DNA of 50,187 nt from Klenkia sp. PcliD-1-E (GTDB taxonomy: Bacteria > Actinomycetota > Actinomycetes > Mycobacteriales > Geodermatophilaceae): contig NZ_JAMXRZ010000014.1 of NCBI RefSeq assembly GCF_024124375.1, forward strand, positions 1 through 50,187, in the 5' to 3' direction. Both the position numbers and the translations under genes were made by a program. Numbering within the stretch: position 1 is the first letter of the stretch; each line of letters opens with the position of its first letter. The notes below the pieces were generated by a model that did not search any database, was not told the origin of the DNA, and saw only the letters and a program-made list of their open reading frames with translations. Shown piece after piece: positions 34,321 to 42,110 of the stretch.

Positions 34321-34749
34321 TCAGAGGACGGTGACGAGGTGACGGTCGGCCTCGGCGAGGGCGCCCGGGATGCGGCGGTCGAGGGTGACCAGGACGCAGT
34401 CGTGCCGGGCCGCCAGGCCGACGAGGTGAAGGTCGATCACCTGCCGGTGCCCAGCCAGGCCGATGAGGTCGACCCCGGTGGTGGACAGGCTCGTGTCGTC
34501 GGGGAGGAACGTGGCCCGGTCGTCGGCGCGCACACCGCGCAGGATGTCGAGCGCCTGACCGGCTGACACGTCCTGGCCGGTCACGGTCCGGTTCATCAGC
34601 AGGCGGACGAGAGCGGTCTCGGCCAGCGGCGTGGTCGCGAACCAGCGGGTACCGGCGAACCAGCTGTGGGCGCGGTCGTGGTGCTGGTGCGCCGGGTTGG
34701 TCAGGGCGAGCAGGACGTCCACGTCGGGCAGCGCAGCGCCCTCAGGCAT
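34321..34749 (-). CDS. vapC: VapC-type PIN-domain ribonuclease toxin
   Basis: A 142-residue PIN-domain protein. ATG 34749 overlaps the antitoxin stop by 8 bp. The acidic active site is visible: Asp in LPDVDVLLALTN, Glu in PLAETALVRLL, and the C-terminal Asp pair in VIDLHLVGLAARHDCVLVTLDRRI. VapC toxins cut tRNA or rRNA when freed from the antitoxin. The branch with HHDRAHSWF and FATTPLAE is common in actinobacteria. All key residues are present, so it is probably functional. Confidence 0.9.
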   Translation of the reverse strand: MPEGAALPDVDVLLALTNPAHQHHDRAHSWFAGTRWFATTPLAETALVRLLMNRTVTGQDVSAGQALDILRGVRADDRATFLPDDTSLSTTGVDLIGLAGHRQVIDLHLVGLAARHDCVLVTLDRRIPGALAEADRHLVTVL

Positions 34750-34993
34750 CGTCGGCCAGGGCGGCTTCGACCATCTCATCGGTGATCACGTGACCGGCGA
34801 CCGGGGGGAGCACCGGGAAACCTGCGGCGGCCTGGATCCTGCGCCCGGACTCCGCGGCCTCGTGGCCCTGCAGTGCCAGGTCGGAGACCGCGCGGCCGAT
34901 GCTGATGCCCTGCGTCCGGGCGCGGCTGCGCGCCAGCGCCAGGACGCGGTCGTCGATGTCGAGCGTGGTGCGCACGCCACCAGCATCACGCAT
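34742..34993 (-). CDS. vapB: VapB-type antitoxin
   Basis: An 83-residue antitoxin with a ribbon-helix-helix start VRTTLDIDDRVLALARSRARTQGISIGRAVSDLAL and a C-terminal toxin-binding tail (GFPVLPPVAGHVITDEMVEAALADDA). ATG 34993 follows a GTGAGGCG ribosome site; GTG 34975, giving VRTTLDIDD directly, is the alternative. The short promoter region contains repeats of catcacg (34984-35009), which could be the autoregulatory operator. It is coupled to vapC. Confidence 0.88.
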   Translation of the reverse strand: MRDAGGVRTTLDIDDRVLALARSRARTQGISIGRAVSDLALQGHEAAESGRRIQAAAGFPVLPPVAGHVITDEMVEAALADDA

Positions 34994-35006
34994 CACGCCT
35001 CACACA

Positions 35007-35486
35007 TCACGACCCGCCGAGCAGGCCCAGCCGCTTGGTGAGGGCGGCGACGCGGTTGCGGGGGCCGACGATGCTGACCGCCCGGCAGGCCAGGTCCTCA
35101 CCGGCGGTGCCGGCCAGCTCGGCGAGGTACTCGTCGTAGACCCGGTGCGTCTGGGCGGCCCGGGGCATGTCCACGACCAGGACGCCGGGCGACCCCACCG
35201 CCTTCGCGCGGACCGCGGCCAGCTCGTGCGCCGACGCGGTCAGCACGCTGCACCCCGCCCAGGGCAGCCCCGGGTGGTGGGCACCGTCGGCGTCCGGCCC
35301 GCCGTGGGCGAGCAGGTGGTCGACGGCGGCGCCGGTGGCCGCGGCGGTGCAGGCGACGGCGTTGACCATCTCCCCGGCCGGCACCCCGGCGTCCACGACC
35401 ACCACCCACTTCAGCCGTGCGCTGCGGGTGGGCTCGGCCGTCACGACCTCGTCGGCGGTGAAGGCGGGTACGTCGTACGTCGTCAT
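35007..35486 (-). CDS. DUF2000-family protein
   Basis: A 159-residue protein starting at ATG 35486. SARLKWVVVVDAGVPAGEMVNAVACTAAATGA and the AVRAKAVGSPGVLVVDMPRAAQTHRVYDEYLAEL region match DUF2000, a family with a peptidyl-tRNA-hydrolase-like fold and no firm function. It is divergent from an Lrp/AsnC-type regulator, an arrangement that suggests that regulator controls it. Confidence 0.83.
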   Translation of the reverse strand: MTTYDVPAFTADEVVTAEPTRSARLKWVVVVDAGVPAGEMVNAVACTAAATGAAVDHLLAHGGPDADGAHHPGLPWAGCSVLTASAHELAAVRAKAVGSPGVLVVDMPRAAQTHRVYDEYLAELAGTAGEDLACRAVSIVGPRNRVAALTKRLGLLGGS

Positions 35487-35528
35487 GGCCCCACGCTAGG
35501 CACATCCACGACGTCAGCGGTCCGATGT

Positions 35529-35541
35529 CGAACTTCGTTCG
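35529..35541. promoter_or_regulatory. Possible Lrp-type operator
   Basis: The inverted repeat cgaac-ttc-gttcg lies in the 78-bp gap between the divergent DUF2000 and Lrp genes, 24 bp before the Lrp start, where an autoregulatory site would be expected. Confidence 0.4.
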
Positions 35542-35564
35542 GGGACGCCCGGGATGATGGCGCG

Positions 35565-36026
35565 GTGGACGAACTCGATGCGGCGATCCTGCGCTCCCTC
35601 CAGTCCGATGCGCGGCGCAGCAACCGCGACGTCGCGGCCGACGTGGGCGTCGCACCCTCGACCGCGCTGGAGCGGACGCGGGCCCTGCGCGACCGGGGCG
35701 TCATCCGCGGCGCCACGCTCGACGTCGACCTGGCCGCGATCGGCCGGCCGGTGCAGGCACTCATCGCGATCCGGGTGAGGCCGCCCTCCCGGCGGGCGAT
35801 CGAGGCGTTCCGCGACTGGGTGCAGGGCCTGCCCGAGACCATCGGCCTGTTCGTCACCACCGGCACCGAGGACTTCCTGGTGCACGTGGCCGTCGCCGAC
35901 AACGAGGCGCTCTACGCCTTCGTGATCGACCGGCTGACCCAGCGGCCCGAGGTCGCCGACGTCCGCACCAGCGTGGTCTACGAGCACCTGCGCCGCCCGC
36001 CCCGCATCGAGGCGGGCCGCCGGTAG
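35565..36026 (+). CDS. Lrp/AsnC-family transcriptional regulator
   Basis: A 153-residue feast/famine regulator with GTG start. The HTH (VDELDAAILRSLQSDARRSNRDVAADVGVAPSTALERTRALRDRGVIRGA) occupies the first 55 residues, and the RAM/AsnC ligand domain the rest (GRPVQALIAIRVRPPSRRAIEAFRDWV and VTGTEDFLVHVAV-like TTGTEDFLVHVAV). Such proteins respond to amino acids or related ligands. Its likely target is the divergent DUF2000 gene and itself. Confidence 0.92.
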   Translation: MDELDAAILRSLQSDARRSNRDVAADVGVAPSTALERTRALRDRGVIRGATLDVDLAAIGRPVQALIAIRVRPPSRRAIEAFRDWVQGLPETIGLFVTTGTEDFLVHVAVADNEALYAFVIDRLTQRPEVADVRTSVVYEHLRRPPRIEAGRR

Positions 36027-36027
36027 G

Positions 36028-36582
36028 TCAGCCGCCGAAGGCCTGGTCGAACAGCGCGCGCAGCTCGGGTGAGTCCGGACCGCTGCCGCTGCAGGAGCCG
36101 ATCGTGCCGTCGTCGGCGGTCAGCAGGTAGGTCCGGCCCTGCTCGAAGGTGATCGGGGCGCCGTCGACCACGCTGCCGTCGCCCTGGGCGACCTCCACGG
36201 TGCCGCCCACGTCGCCGGCGAACCGCTGCACCGTCTCCAGCGTGACGACGCCGCCCGAGATGGCGGTGACCCGGCCGGCGAACGCGACGTCGCTGCCGGC
36301 CAGCAGCTCGGGGGTCAGCGCGGCACAGCTGGCCGAGACGTCGGGCGGGGCCAGCGCGAGGGTCGTCGTCCCTCCGTCCTGGTCCGTCAGGGCCAGCGCT
36401 GCTCCGCCGACCACGACGGCCGCCGCCGCGGCCAGCAGCAGGGCACGAGGACGGCGGGTCGGTGCGGCGGTGCTGGTCACGGTGTCCTCCAGGAGCTGGT
36501 CCAGCCGCTCGGGCGCGAGCGGGGGCAGGTCGGGGAGGGGGTCGGCGGCCCGCAGCCGGGCCATCAGGTCGTCGTCGGTCAT
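36028..36582 (-). CDS. Single-pass membrane protein, probable anti-sigma factor partner
   Basis: A 184-residue protein whose ATG overlaps the sigma-factor stop (ATGA). The N-terminal 45 residues are cytoplasmic, a helix runs from about 46 to 66 and the rest is outside, with two Cys (residue 86 and near 164) that could form a disulfide. It lacks the HxxxCxxC zinc motif of ZAS anti-sigma factors. The external part (VAFAGRVTAISGGVVTLETVQRFAGDVGGTVEVAQGDGSV) looks like a small beta domain. Position suggests control of the sigma factor; this is inference. Confidence 0.75.
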   Translation of the reverse strand: MTDDDLMARLRAADPLPDLPPLAPERLDQLLEDTVTSTAAPTRRPRALLLAAAAAVVVGGAALALTDQDGGTTTLALAPPDVSASCAALTPELLAGSDVAFAGRVTAISGGVVTLETVQRFAGDVGGTVEVAQGDGSVVDGAPITFEQGRTYLLTADDGTIGSCSGSGPDSPELRALFDQAFGG

Positions 36583-37121
36583 GCCCTCCCCTTCCCTCGT
36601 CCGGTCCTGTCCGGCTCGGGGTCCTGCCTTTCCAGTGCCTCCCGCAGCCGCCCGCGGGCCCGGTGCAGCCGGATGGCCACCGCGTTGGGCGTGATGCCCA
36701 GCAACTGGGCGAGCTGGTCGCTGGACAGACCGTCCCAGGCCTGCAGCCGCAGCAGCTCGGCGTCGGCGTCTTTCAGCGTGCGCAGTGCGGCGCGGACACG
36801 GGCGGCGTCGTCCAGGGCTCCGGCGACGTCCTCGGTGGGGTCGGGTTCAGGCGCCCCGGGCCCGATCCGGGTGAGGAGCCGGTGCTGCCGCCGGCGGCTG
36901 CGCTCGGCGTTGGCCAGGCACAGCCGGGCCACCCCGATCGCCCACGGCAGCGGGTCGGCGGGGACGTCGGCCGCCCGCCGCCACAGCACCAGCAGCACCT
37001 CGCCGAGCGCGTCGTCGGCGGTCGCGGCGTCGGTGCGGCGGTGCAGGTACCGGCGCACCGGCTCCACGACGGCCCGCGCCACCGCCTCGAACTCCTCCAC
37101 GCCCCCCTCTGTCCGGGACAC
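36579..37121 (-). CDS. ECF-type RNA polymerase sigma factor
   Basis: A 180-residue sigma-70 family protein. Region 2 covers VVEPVRRYLHRRTDAATADDALGEVLLVLWRRAADVPADPLPWAIGVARLCLANAERSRRRQ; region 4 covers LRTLKDADAELLRLQAWDGLSSDQLAQLLGITPNAVAIRLHRARGRLREAL. GTG 37121 is used; GTG 37100, behind AGAGGGGG, is an equally plausible start. Sigma gene and membrane protein form a two-gene operon. The next gene upstream, the AAA ATPase, ends 12 bp before this start and could share the transcript. Confidence 0.9.
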   Translation of the reverse strand: MSRTEGGVEEFEAVARAVVEPVRRYLHRRTDAATADDALGEVLLVLWRRAADVPADPLPWAIGVARLCLANAERSRRRQHRLLTRIGPGAPEPDPTEDVAGALDDAARVRAALRTLKDADAELLRLQAWDGLSSDQLAQLLGITPNAVAIRLHRARGRLREALERQDPEPDRTGRGKGRA

Positions 37122-37132
37122 GCGAGGACCTT

Positions 37133-38323
37133 TCAGTCCGGCTGGCGCAGCAGGTAGCGGCCGAAGTGCGGCACGGTGAAGGCGATCTGCCCGCGCTCGG
37201 CGCTGTAGACCAGGCCCTTCTTGATCAGCGAGTCCCGCGCCGGGGACAGCGAGGCCGGTTTGCGGCCCAGCGACACCGCGACGTCCGAGGTGCTCACCGC
37301 CGAGCCGGTCGGGCCGCCGAGGTCGGCCATGGCGTGCATGTACTCCCGCTCGGCCGGCGTGGCCCGGTCGTAGCGGGACCCGAAGAACCCGACGGCCAGC
37401 TCGGCCTCGGCGGCCGGGGCGGCGACGGCGACGTCGTCGGCGGTGATCGGGCTCGTGGCGGCGAGGTCCCAGGTGACCTTGCCGTAGGCCTGCACGAAGT
37501 AGGGGTAGCCGTCGGCGGCGGCGTAGAGCGCGTCCAGCGCCTCGGTCGTGTACTCGACGTCCTCCCGCTCGGCCGGGCCGACCAGTGCCCGGTCGGCGGC
37601 GGCCCGGTCCAACCGGTCGATGCGCAGGTACCGGAACAGCCGCTCCGAGTAGGACTTCGACGCCGACAGGACGGCGGGCAGGTGCGGCAGACCCGCGCCG
37701 ACGACGATCAGCGGGGCGCCCTGCTGGGACAGCTCGTGGCAGGCGGCGCAGATGGCGCTGACGTCGTCGGGCTGCACGTCCTGCATCTCGTCGATGAACA
37801 GCGCGATGCCCTTGCCGGTGTCCGCGGCGACCCCCGCGGCGTCGGAGAGCAGCTCGACCAGGTCGATCTCCATGTCGCCGGTGTCGGCCCGACCGGTGGC
37901 GGCCGGCGCGTCGATGCCGGGCTGCCACCGGTCGCGCAGCTTGGCGTCGGCCGGCTGGTACTGCGCGAACGCCTTGACCACGCCGAGGACGTCGGCCACC
38001 GCCTCGGCGTTGCCGTGCCGTGGCCCCAGCTCGCGCAGCGCCATGTGCAGTGCGCTGGCCACCGGGCGGCGCAGCGACTGGTCGGGGCGGGCCTCGATCT
38101 TGCCGGTGCCCCACCCGCGGGCGATCGCCGCCGAGCGCAGGTGGTTGAGCAGCACCGTCTTGCCCACCCCGCGCAGCCCGGTGAGCACCAGCGACCGCTC
38201 CGGCCGGCCGTGCGCGATCCGCTCCAGCACCACGTCGAAGGCGCCCAGCTCGGTGTCCCGGCCGGCGAGCTCCGGCGGGCGCTGGCCCGCGCCGGGGGCG
38301 TAGGGGTTCCGCACGGGATCCAT
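37133..38323 (-). CDS. ORC1/Cdc6-like orphan AAA ATPase, copy 1
   Basis: A 396-residue protein starting at ATG 38323. It begins MDPVRNPYAPGAGQRPPELAGRDTEL, then Walker A GLRGVGKT (49-56), Walker B IALFIDE (173-179), a sensor-1-like VVGAGLPHLP, an arginine-rich sensor-2 region and a C-terminal winged-helix-like part (about 310-396: ATPAEREYMHAMADLGG..VSTSDVAVSLGRKPASLSPARDSLIKKGLVYS). The design recalls archaeal Orc1/Cdc6 and TniB-like loaders. A related protein is encoded at 43904. No helicase, transposase or nuclease partner is adjacent. Its role is unknown. Confidence 0.83.
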   Translation of the reverse strand: MDPVRNPYAPGAGQRPPELAGRDTELGAFDVVLERIAHGRPERSLVLTGLRGVGKTVLLNHLRSAAIARGWGTGKIEARPDQSLRRPVASALHMALRELGPRHGNAEAVADVLGVVKAFAQYQPADAKLRDRWQPGIDAPAATGRADTGDMEIDLVELLSDAAGVAADTGKGIALFIDEMQDVQPDDVSAICAACHELSQQGAPLIVVGAGLPHLPAVLSASKSYSERLFRYLRIDRLDRAAADRALVGPAEREDVEYTTEALDALYAAADGYPYFVQAYGKVTWDLAATSPITADDVAVAAPAAEAELAVGFFGSRYDRATPAEREYMHAMADLGGPTGSAVSTSDVAVSLGRKPASLSPARDSLIKKGLVYSAERGQIAFTVPHFGRYLLRQPD

Positions 38324-38357
38324 GTCGGGCACCGTATTCCGCTCTCTAGCCCGGGAC

Positions 38358-38387
38358 GTAGAAGCGCGTAGAACGGGGTAGCGCGTG
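38358..38387. promoter_or_regulatory. Three 10-bp-phased GTAG repeats upstream of the AAA ATPase
   Basis: GTAGAAGCGC, GTAGAACGGG and GTAGCGCGTG follow each other without gaps (38358, 38368 and 38378), 35-64 bp before the ATPase ATG. One helical turn between units is what a cooperative DNA-binding protein would use. Confidence 0.45.
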
Positions 38388-38391
38388 TCGC

Positions 38392-38994
38392 GTGCGGGTG
38401 CGCTACGACGGCTGGATCCTCGGGACCGGGACGACCTCGGGCACCCGGCTGGTGGTGGGCCACTGGCCCCGCTCCCCGCTCGGCCCGGTCTCCGACGTGA
38501 TGGTCGAGCGGCCCGACGGTCACCGGCTGCTGCTGGCGCAGACCGCCGAGCTGGCGGACTTCGTCGCCGCCACCTACACCTTCGACGAGGTCCGGGTCGT
38601 GCCGGTGGCGGTGGGCCGGGCCGCGGAGCACTGGGTGGTGCACGCCGGGCCGCTCGCACTGCGGGTGACCGCCGGTCGCCGTCCGGCCCTGGGCCGGGTG
38701 CTGCGGACCGTTCCGTCACCACTGGCCCGCACCCCGGCCTGGGTCGGGCTGCTCGACCCGATCGCCCGGCTGGCCGGGATGCGCACCCGCGGGAGCGCGG
38801 GGAACGGGCGCACCGAGTGGTACGGCGTGCAGGACCTGCACCTGCTGCGAGCGGCCGCGGCCAGCTGGGATGGCGCCGACCTCGGCGGCCTGGCCCCGGT
38901 ACGGCCACCGGTGCGCTTCGGGTTCGGGTCGGTCCCGCCGACGCCGTCCGTCGTCCGGGTGACGACGACGATCGCCTCGTCTACGGCTGTCTAG
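38392..38994 (+). CDS. Conserved hypothetical protein
   Basis: A 200-residue soluble protein. GTG 38392 or GTG 38398 may be the start (VRVRYDGWILGTGTTSGTRLVVGHWPRSPLGPVSDVMVERPDGHRLLLA). The rest has segments AHWVVHAGPLALRVTAGRRPALGRVLRTVP-like and TEWYGVQDLHLLRAAAASWDGADLGGLAPVRPPVRFGFGSVPPTPSVVRV. I recognise the pattern as a conserved actinobacterial protein without an assigned function. It diverges from the AAA ATPase and its TAG shares a CTAG with the converging TVP38 gene. Confidence 0.78.
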   Translation: MRVRYDGWILGTGTTSGTRLVVGHWPRSPLGPVSDVMVERPDGHRLLLAQTAELADFVAATYTFDEVRVVPVAVGRAAEHWVVHAGPLALRVTAGRRPALGRVLRTVPSPLARTPAWVGLLDPIARLAGMRTRGSAGNGRTEWYGVQDLHLLRAAAASWDGADLGGLAPVRPPVRFGFGSVPPTPSVVRVTTTIASSTAV

Positions 38995-39656
38995 CGCTCG
39001 ACCGAGACCGGCGTAGACCGTCGTCGACGCCACCAGCGCAGGCCGAGGACCGCCAGCACGACCACCGCCGGGCCGATCGTGATGGCCAGGCCCCACTCCC
39101 CCAGCCCGCCGGCGACCGAGCCGACCGCCACGTTGAACACCGCCCCCGGCAGCAGGCCGACGAAGGTCGCGGCCAGGTACACCGGCAGCCGGACGCCGGA
39201 CAGCCCGCCCGCGTAGTTGACCAGGAAGAACGGCAGCACCGGGGTCAGCCGGGCCAGCAGGACGGCGGTGAAACCGCGATCCATCGCCAGCTGGTCGGCC
39301 CGCTGCAGCCGCGGCCCGGCCAGCCGGAGCACGGTGTCCCGGCCCAGCGCCCGGCCCAGGCCGAAGCCCATCAGCGCACCGAGCAGCGCGCCGACCACCG
39401 TGGCCAGCAGGCCGGGCCAGAAGCCGAGCAGGATGCCGGTGAGCAGCGCCAGCGCGGTCCGCGGGATCGGCGCGAGGACGGCGACGGCGGTGCCGCCGGC
39501 GATCGCGGCCCACCCCAGCGCCCCGGCGCCGGCCACCCGGTCGCGCAGCTGGTCGACGGTGGGCAGGTCGGTGGTCATCGCGACGACGGCGCCGGTCACC
39601 AGGATCGCCAGCAGCAGGACCGCGCGCACCGCCTCGCCCCTGCTCACCCGCGCCAC
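38991..39656 (-). CDS. TVP38/TMEM64 (SNARE-associated/DedA-like) membrane protein
   Basis: A 221-residue membrane protein with about five helices, GTG start at 39656. The domain signature is LTPVLPFFLVNYAGGLSGVRLPVYLAATFVGLLPGAVFNVAVGS, with the re-entrant Gly/Pro pattern FWPGLLATVVGALLGALMGFGLGRALGRD before it. The superfamily is linked to lipid scrambling or flipping and membrane homeostasis, but substrates of most members are unknown. It is convergent with the hypothetical gene; copy B of the 62-bp repeat lies behind its start. Confidence 0.9.
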   Translation of the reverse strand: MARVSRGEAVRAVLLLAILVTGAVVAMTTDLPTVDQLRDRVAGAGALGWAAIAGGTAVAVLAPIPRTALALLTGILLGFWPGLLATVVGALLGALMGFGLGRALGRDTVLRLAGPRLQRADQLAMDRGFTAVLLARLTPVLPFFLVNYAGGLSGVRLPVYLAATFVGLLPGAVFNVAVGSVAGGLGEWGLAITIGPAVVVLAVLGLRWWRRRRSTPVSVER

Positions 39657-39686
39657 GCCACGAGTGTCCCGAACGGCCGCGGCGCA

Positions 39687-39748
39687 CCGTCCATCGACGG
39701 TGATCGATCACTCCGGGCGCGGAATGGTCGATGAGCGTCGATCGATGG
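39687..39748. repeat. 62-bp palindromic repeat, copy B
   Basis: Aligns without gaps to copies A (53/62) and C (52/62). Its outer palindromes are slightly degenerate (ccgtccatcgacgg and cgtcgatcgatgg), and the tip ctccgggcgcggaa is the most symmetrical of the three. It lies between two divergent genes, TVP38 and a sigma factor, so it cannot be a terminator for either. Confidence 0.85.
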
Positions 39749-39850
39749 TGAGCCGGAGCTGCCGTGACCTGATCGTGACCCCGCTGGTGTCGGGTGCAGG
39801 GACCGGTCGCGGCGTCTACCGGGTGTGCGGACCACGACGGGGAGCAGCGG

Positions 39851-40375
39851 GTGAGGGACGACGGGTTCACCGACTTCGTCGTCGAGGTCGAGGGGCCGCT
39901 GCTGCGGACGGCGTACCTGCTCACCGGCGACCACGGCCACGCCGAGGACCTGGTGCAGACCACGCTGGTCAAGGCGCACCGGCACTGGGCGAGGGTGCAG
40001 CGCGCGGACTCCCCATTGGCCTACGTCCGCCGCATCCTCGTCACCTCGCACGTCAGCTGGCGGCGCCGGATGTCGACGTCGGAGCAGGTCATCGAGACCG
40101 TCCCCGACCGGGCCGGTGACGACCTGCAGGACCGGTTGGCCACCACCGACCTGGTCCGCGCCGCGCTGCGGGAGCTGTCGCCGAAGGTGCGCGCGGTCGT
40201 CGTCCTGCGCTGGTTCGAGGACCTGACCGAGGCCGAGACCGCGCGGGTGCTCGGCTGCTCGACCAGCACGGTCAGCACGCACGCCGCCCGCGGGCTGGCC
40301 ACCCTGCGGCGGCACCTGGACGCCACGGCCGCCGCCGACCCCGACACCTCGATCTACGTCCGGAGGCCCTCGTGA
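39851..40375 (+). CDS. SigE-family ECF RNA polymerase sigma factor
   Basis: A 174-residue sigma factor with GTG 39851 behind GGGGAGC. Region 2 is FTDFVVEVEGPLLRTAYLLTGDHGHAEDLVQTTLVKAHRHWARV, region 4 RAALRELSPKVRAVVVLRWFEDLTEAETARVLGCSTSTVSTHAARGLATLRRHL; the linker VRRILVTSHVSWRRRMSTSEQVIETVPD is typical of the actinobacterial SigE-type subgroup, which usually is followed by a membrane protein rather than a ZAS anti-sigma. It is coupled by GTGA to the next gene. Confidence 0.93.
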   Translation: MRDDGFTDFVVEVEGPLLRTAYLLTGDHGHAEDLVQTTLVKAHRHWARVQRADSPLAYVRRILVTSHVSWRRRMSTSEQVIETVPDRAGDDLQDRLATTDLVRAALRELSPKVRAVVVLRWFEDLTEAETARVLGCSTSTVSTHAARGLATLRRHLDATAAADPDTSIYVRRPS

Positions 40376-41397
40376 GCACCGATGTCCGCACCCTGCTGCA
40401 CGACCTCGCCACCGAGGCCCCCCGCGGCCGCGGCGAGGAGACCGCCGACCTGGTCGTCGACCTGCACCGCGCCCAGGACCGCCGCCGGCTGCGGTGGGCC
40501 GGGGTGGCCGCCGCGATCGCGGTCGTCGTGGCCGTCGTCCCCGCGCTGGTGGACCGCTCGGGGTCCGGCGACGCCACGGCGGTCGCGTCCGGCGGGACGG
40601 CGGAGGTGGCCAGCCTGTTCGACGCCCCCACCCGCGGATCCCTCGCCGACGACCCCGAGGCCGTGGCCACGGCGCTGGGCGCGAGCTGGGAGACCGGCAT
40701 CGCGGGCATCGGAGCGGGCCAGATCCTCGACCCGCTGACCGAGAACCGGCACGTGGCCTTCGTGGGCGAGGTCCGCGGCGGCCAGGTGTGGGCGCTGGTC
40801 ATGGGCCGCACCAGCGGTCAGCTCGCCTACGCCTGGTTCGTGGACACCGAGCCGACCGACGGTCTCGCGCTGCAGCTGGCCGGGGTGCCCACCCGGACCA
40901 CCGCCGCGGCACCGGTCGGACTGCTCGACGTCGCCGGCGGGTCGGGGTACCTGGTGGTGGTCGCCCGGCCCGGTGACCAGGTCCGCTACAGCCCGGCCGT
41001 GACCAGCCTGTTCACCCCGGACACCTCGGGCTTCGAGGACCTGCCGTCCACCGACGGGGTGGTGCAGACCGGGGTCGAGCTCCCGCCGAGCGGCGTCCAG
41101 GCGGCCCCCGGCATCAGTGCCGTCGGGGAGGAGGGCGAGGTCCCGGCGCGCTGGGTCGACAGCTTCGACTCCTCGGGTCCCTTCGGGCCGTCGGGCTGGA
41201 CCCGGGTGGAGAGCTCGGACCTGCCCAGCGACCCCTCCTACGGCCCGCTCATCCAGCGGTGCATGGTCGAGGCCGGCTGGGGTGTGAGCGTGTCGGTCAA
41301 CGGGTCGCTCAGCTTCGACGGGCTGCTGACCGCGGACTCGGCGGAGTCGTTCCGGGCCGACCTCGACCGCTGCGAGACGTCCACGGGGTACCGGTGA
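40372..41397 (+). CDS. Single-pass membrane protein of the sigma-factor operon
   Basis: A 341-residue protein overlapping the sigma stop (GTGA). Residues 1-40 are cytoplasmic (MSTDVRTLLHDLATEAPRGRGEETADLVVDLHRAQDRRR), the helix is at about 42-61, and some 280 residues face outward. The external part has a beta-rich look (HVAFVGEVRGGQVWALVMGRTSGQLAYAWF) and two Cys near the C-terminus (LIQRCMVEAGW and DRCETSTG). No catalytic motif or ZAS zinc motif is seen. Position and topology suggest signal input to, or restraint of, the sigma factor; this remains inference. Confidence 0.78.
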   Translation: MSTDVRTLLHDLATEAPRGRGEETADLVVDLHRAQDRRRLRWAGVAAAIAVVVAVVPALVDRSGSGDATAVASGGTAEVASLFDAPTRGSLADDPEAVATALGASWETGIAGIGAGQILDPLTENRHVAFVGEVRGGQVWALVMGRTSGQLAYAWFVDTEPTDGLALQLAGVPTRTTAAAPVGLLDVAGGSGYLVVVARPGDQVRYSPAVTSLFTPDTSGFEDLPSTDGVVQTGVELPPSGVQAAPGISAVGEEGEVPARWVDSFDSSGPFGPSGWTRVESSDLPSDPSYGPLIQRCMVEAGWGVSVSVNGSLSFDGLLTADSAESFRADLDRCETSTGYR

Positions 41398-41963
41398 GCG
41401 AGCTCGCCTCGGTCGTCGCGGCCCGGCAGCTGGTCGCCGAGGCCCGCGACCGTCCGGTCCCGCTCCCCCGCCGGCGGCGTGCCCGCCGCATCCGGACGGC
41501 ACTGCTGGCCGCCGGCGCGCTCGGCTCGGCGGGGTGCAGTGCCGGGGACACCGTGTGCCCGGCCGTCGGCCACGGCAGCGTCCTCGTCGTCGAGCTGTCC
41601 GCCGACTGGCCGCCCGTCCCCGGCCGCACGGTCGAGCTGGACTGCGACCCGGCCTGCCCGCCTCCGGTCCTGCTGCTCGACGCACCCACCAGCGGCCCGT
41701 TCCCCGGCATGCCCGGTACGCCGGCCGTCCCGCCGCCGACGACCCCCCCACCCGCGCCGGCCGACCCGGTGCTCGACCTCGACGACGACGGTCGCGCGCA
41801 GCTGGGCCTGCACGGCGAGCGACCGGAGGTGGTCACGGCGCGGGTGCGGCAGGACGGTGCGGTGGTCGCCGAGGTGACCGTGCGACCGGAGTTCGTGCGG
41901 GTGGACGGCACCGCGGAGTGCGGCGGCAACACCAAGGCGCGGATCGTCGTGCCCGCGCCCTGA
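41394..41963 (+). CDS. Putative lipoprotein of the sigma-factor operon
   Basis: A 189-residue protein whose GTG overlaps the previous stop. A 30-residue basic N-terminus (LPRRRRARRIR) leads to the hydrophobic run TALLAAGALGSAGC, whose GSAGC could serve as a lipobox, anchoring the mature part outside. The mature part contains CPAVGHGSVLVVELSADWPPVPGRTVELDCDPACPPPVLLLDAPT, a Pro-rich linker (PAVPPPTTPPPAPADP) and a final beta-like segment. At least four Cys could make disulfides. The family is not recognised; co-expression with the sigma factor suggests a surface sensor or target. Confidence 0.75.
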   Translation: MSELASVVAARQLVAEARDRPVPLPRRRRARRIRTALLAAGALGSAGCSAGDTVCPAVGHGSVLVVELSADWPPVPGRTVELDCDPACPPPVLLLDAPTSGPFPGMPGTPAVPPPTTPPPAPADPVLDLDDDGRAQLGLHGERPEVVTARVRQDGAVVAEVTVRPEFVRVDGTAECGGNTKARIVVPAP

Positions 41964-41996
41964 GCCCGCAGCCGGCGCCCGATCCCCGGCAGCCGC

Positions 41997-42058
41997 CCGT
42001 CGATCGACGCTGGTCGATCAGTCGTGCCGCGGACTGGTCGATGAGCGTCGATCGACGA
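41997..42058. repeat. 62-bp palindromic repeat, copy C
   Basis: Ends in intact ccgtcgatcgacg and cgtcgatcgacga, with the most divergent tip (gtcgtgccgcggact). It is in the 147-bp gap between the putative lipoprotein and the AEC transporter, both on the plus strand. Confidence 0.85.
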
Positions 42059-42110
42059 TGGCCCGCGACGTCTCCACGGGGACGCGGGGGCCGCCCCGCA
42101 GAATGCAGCC

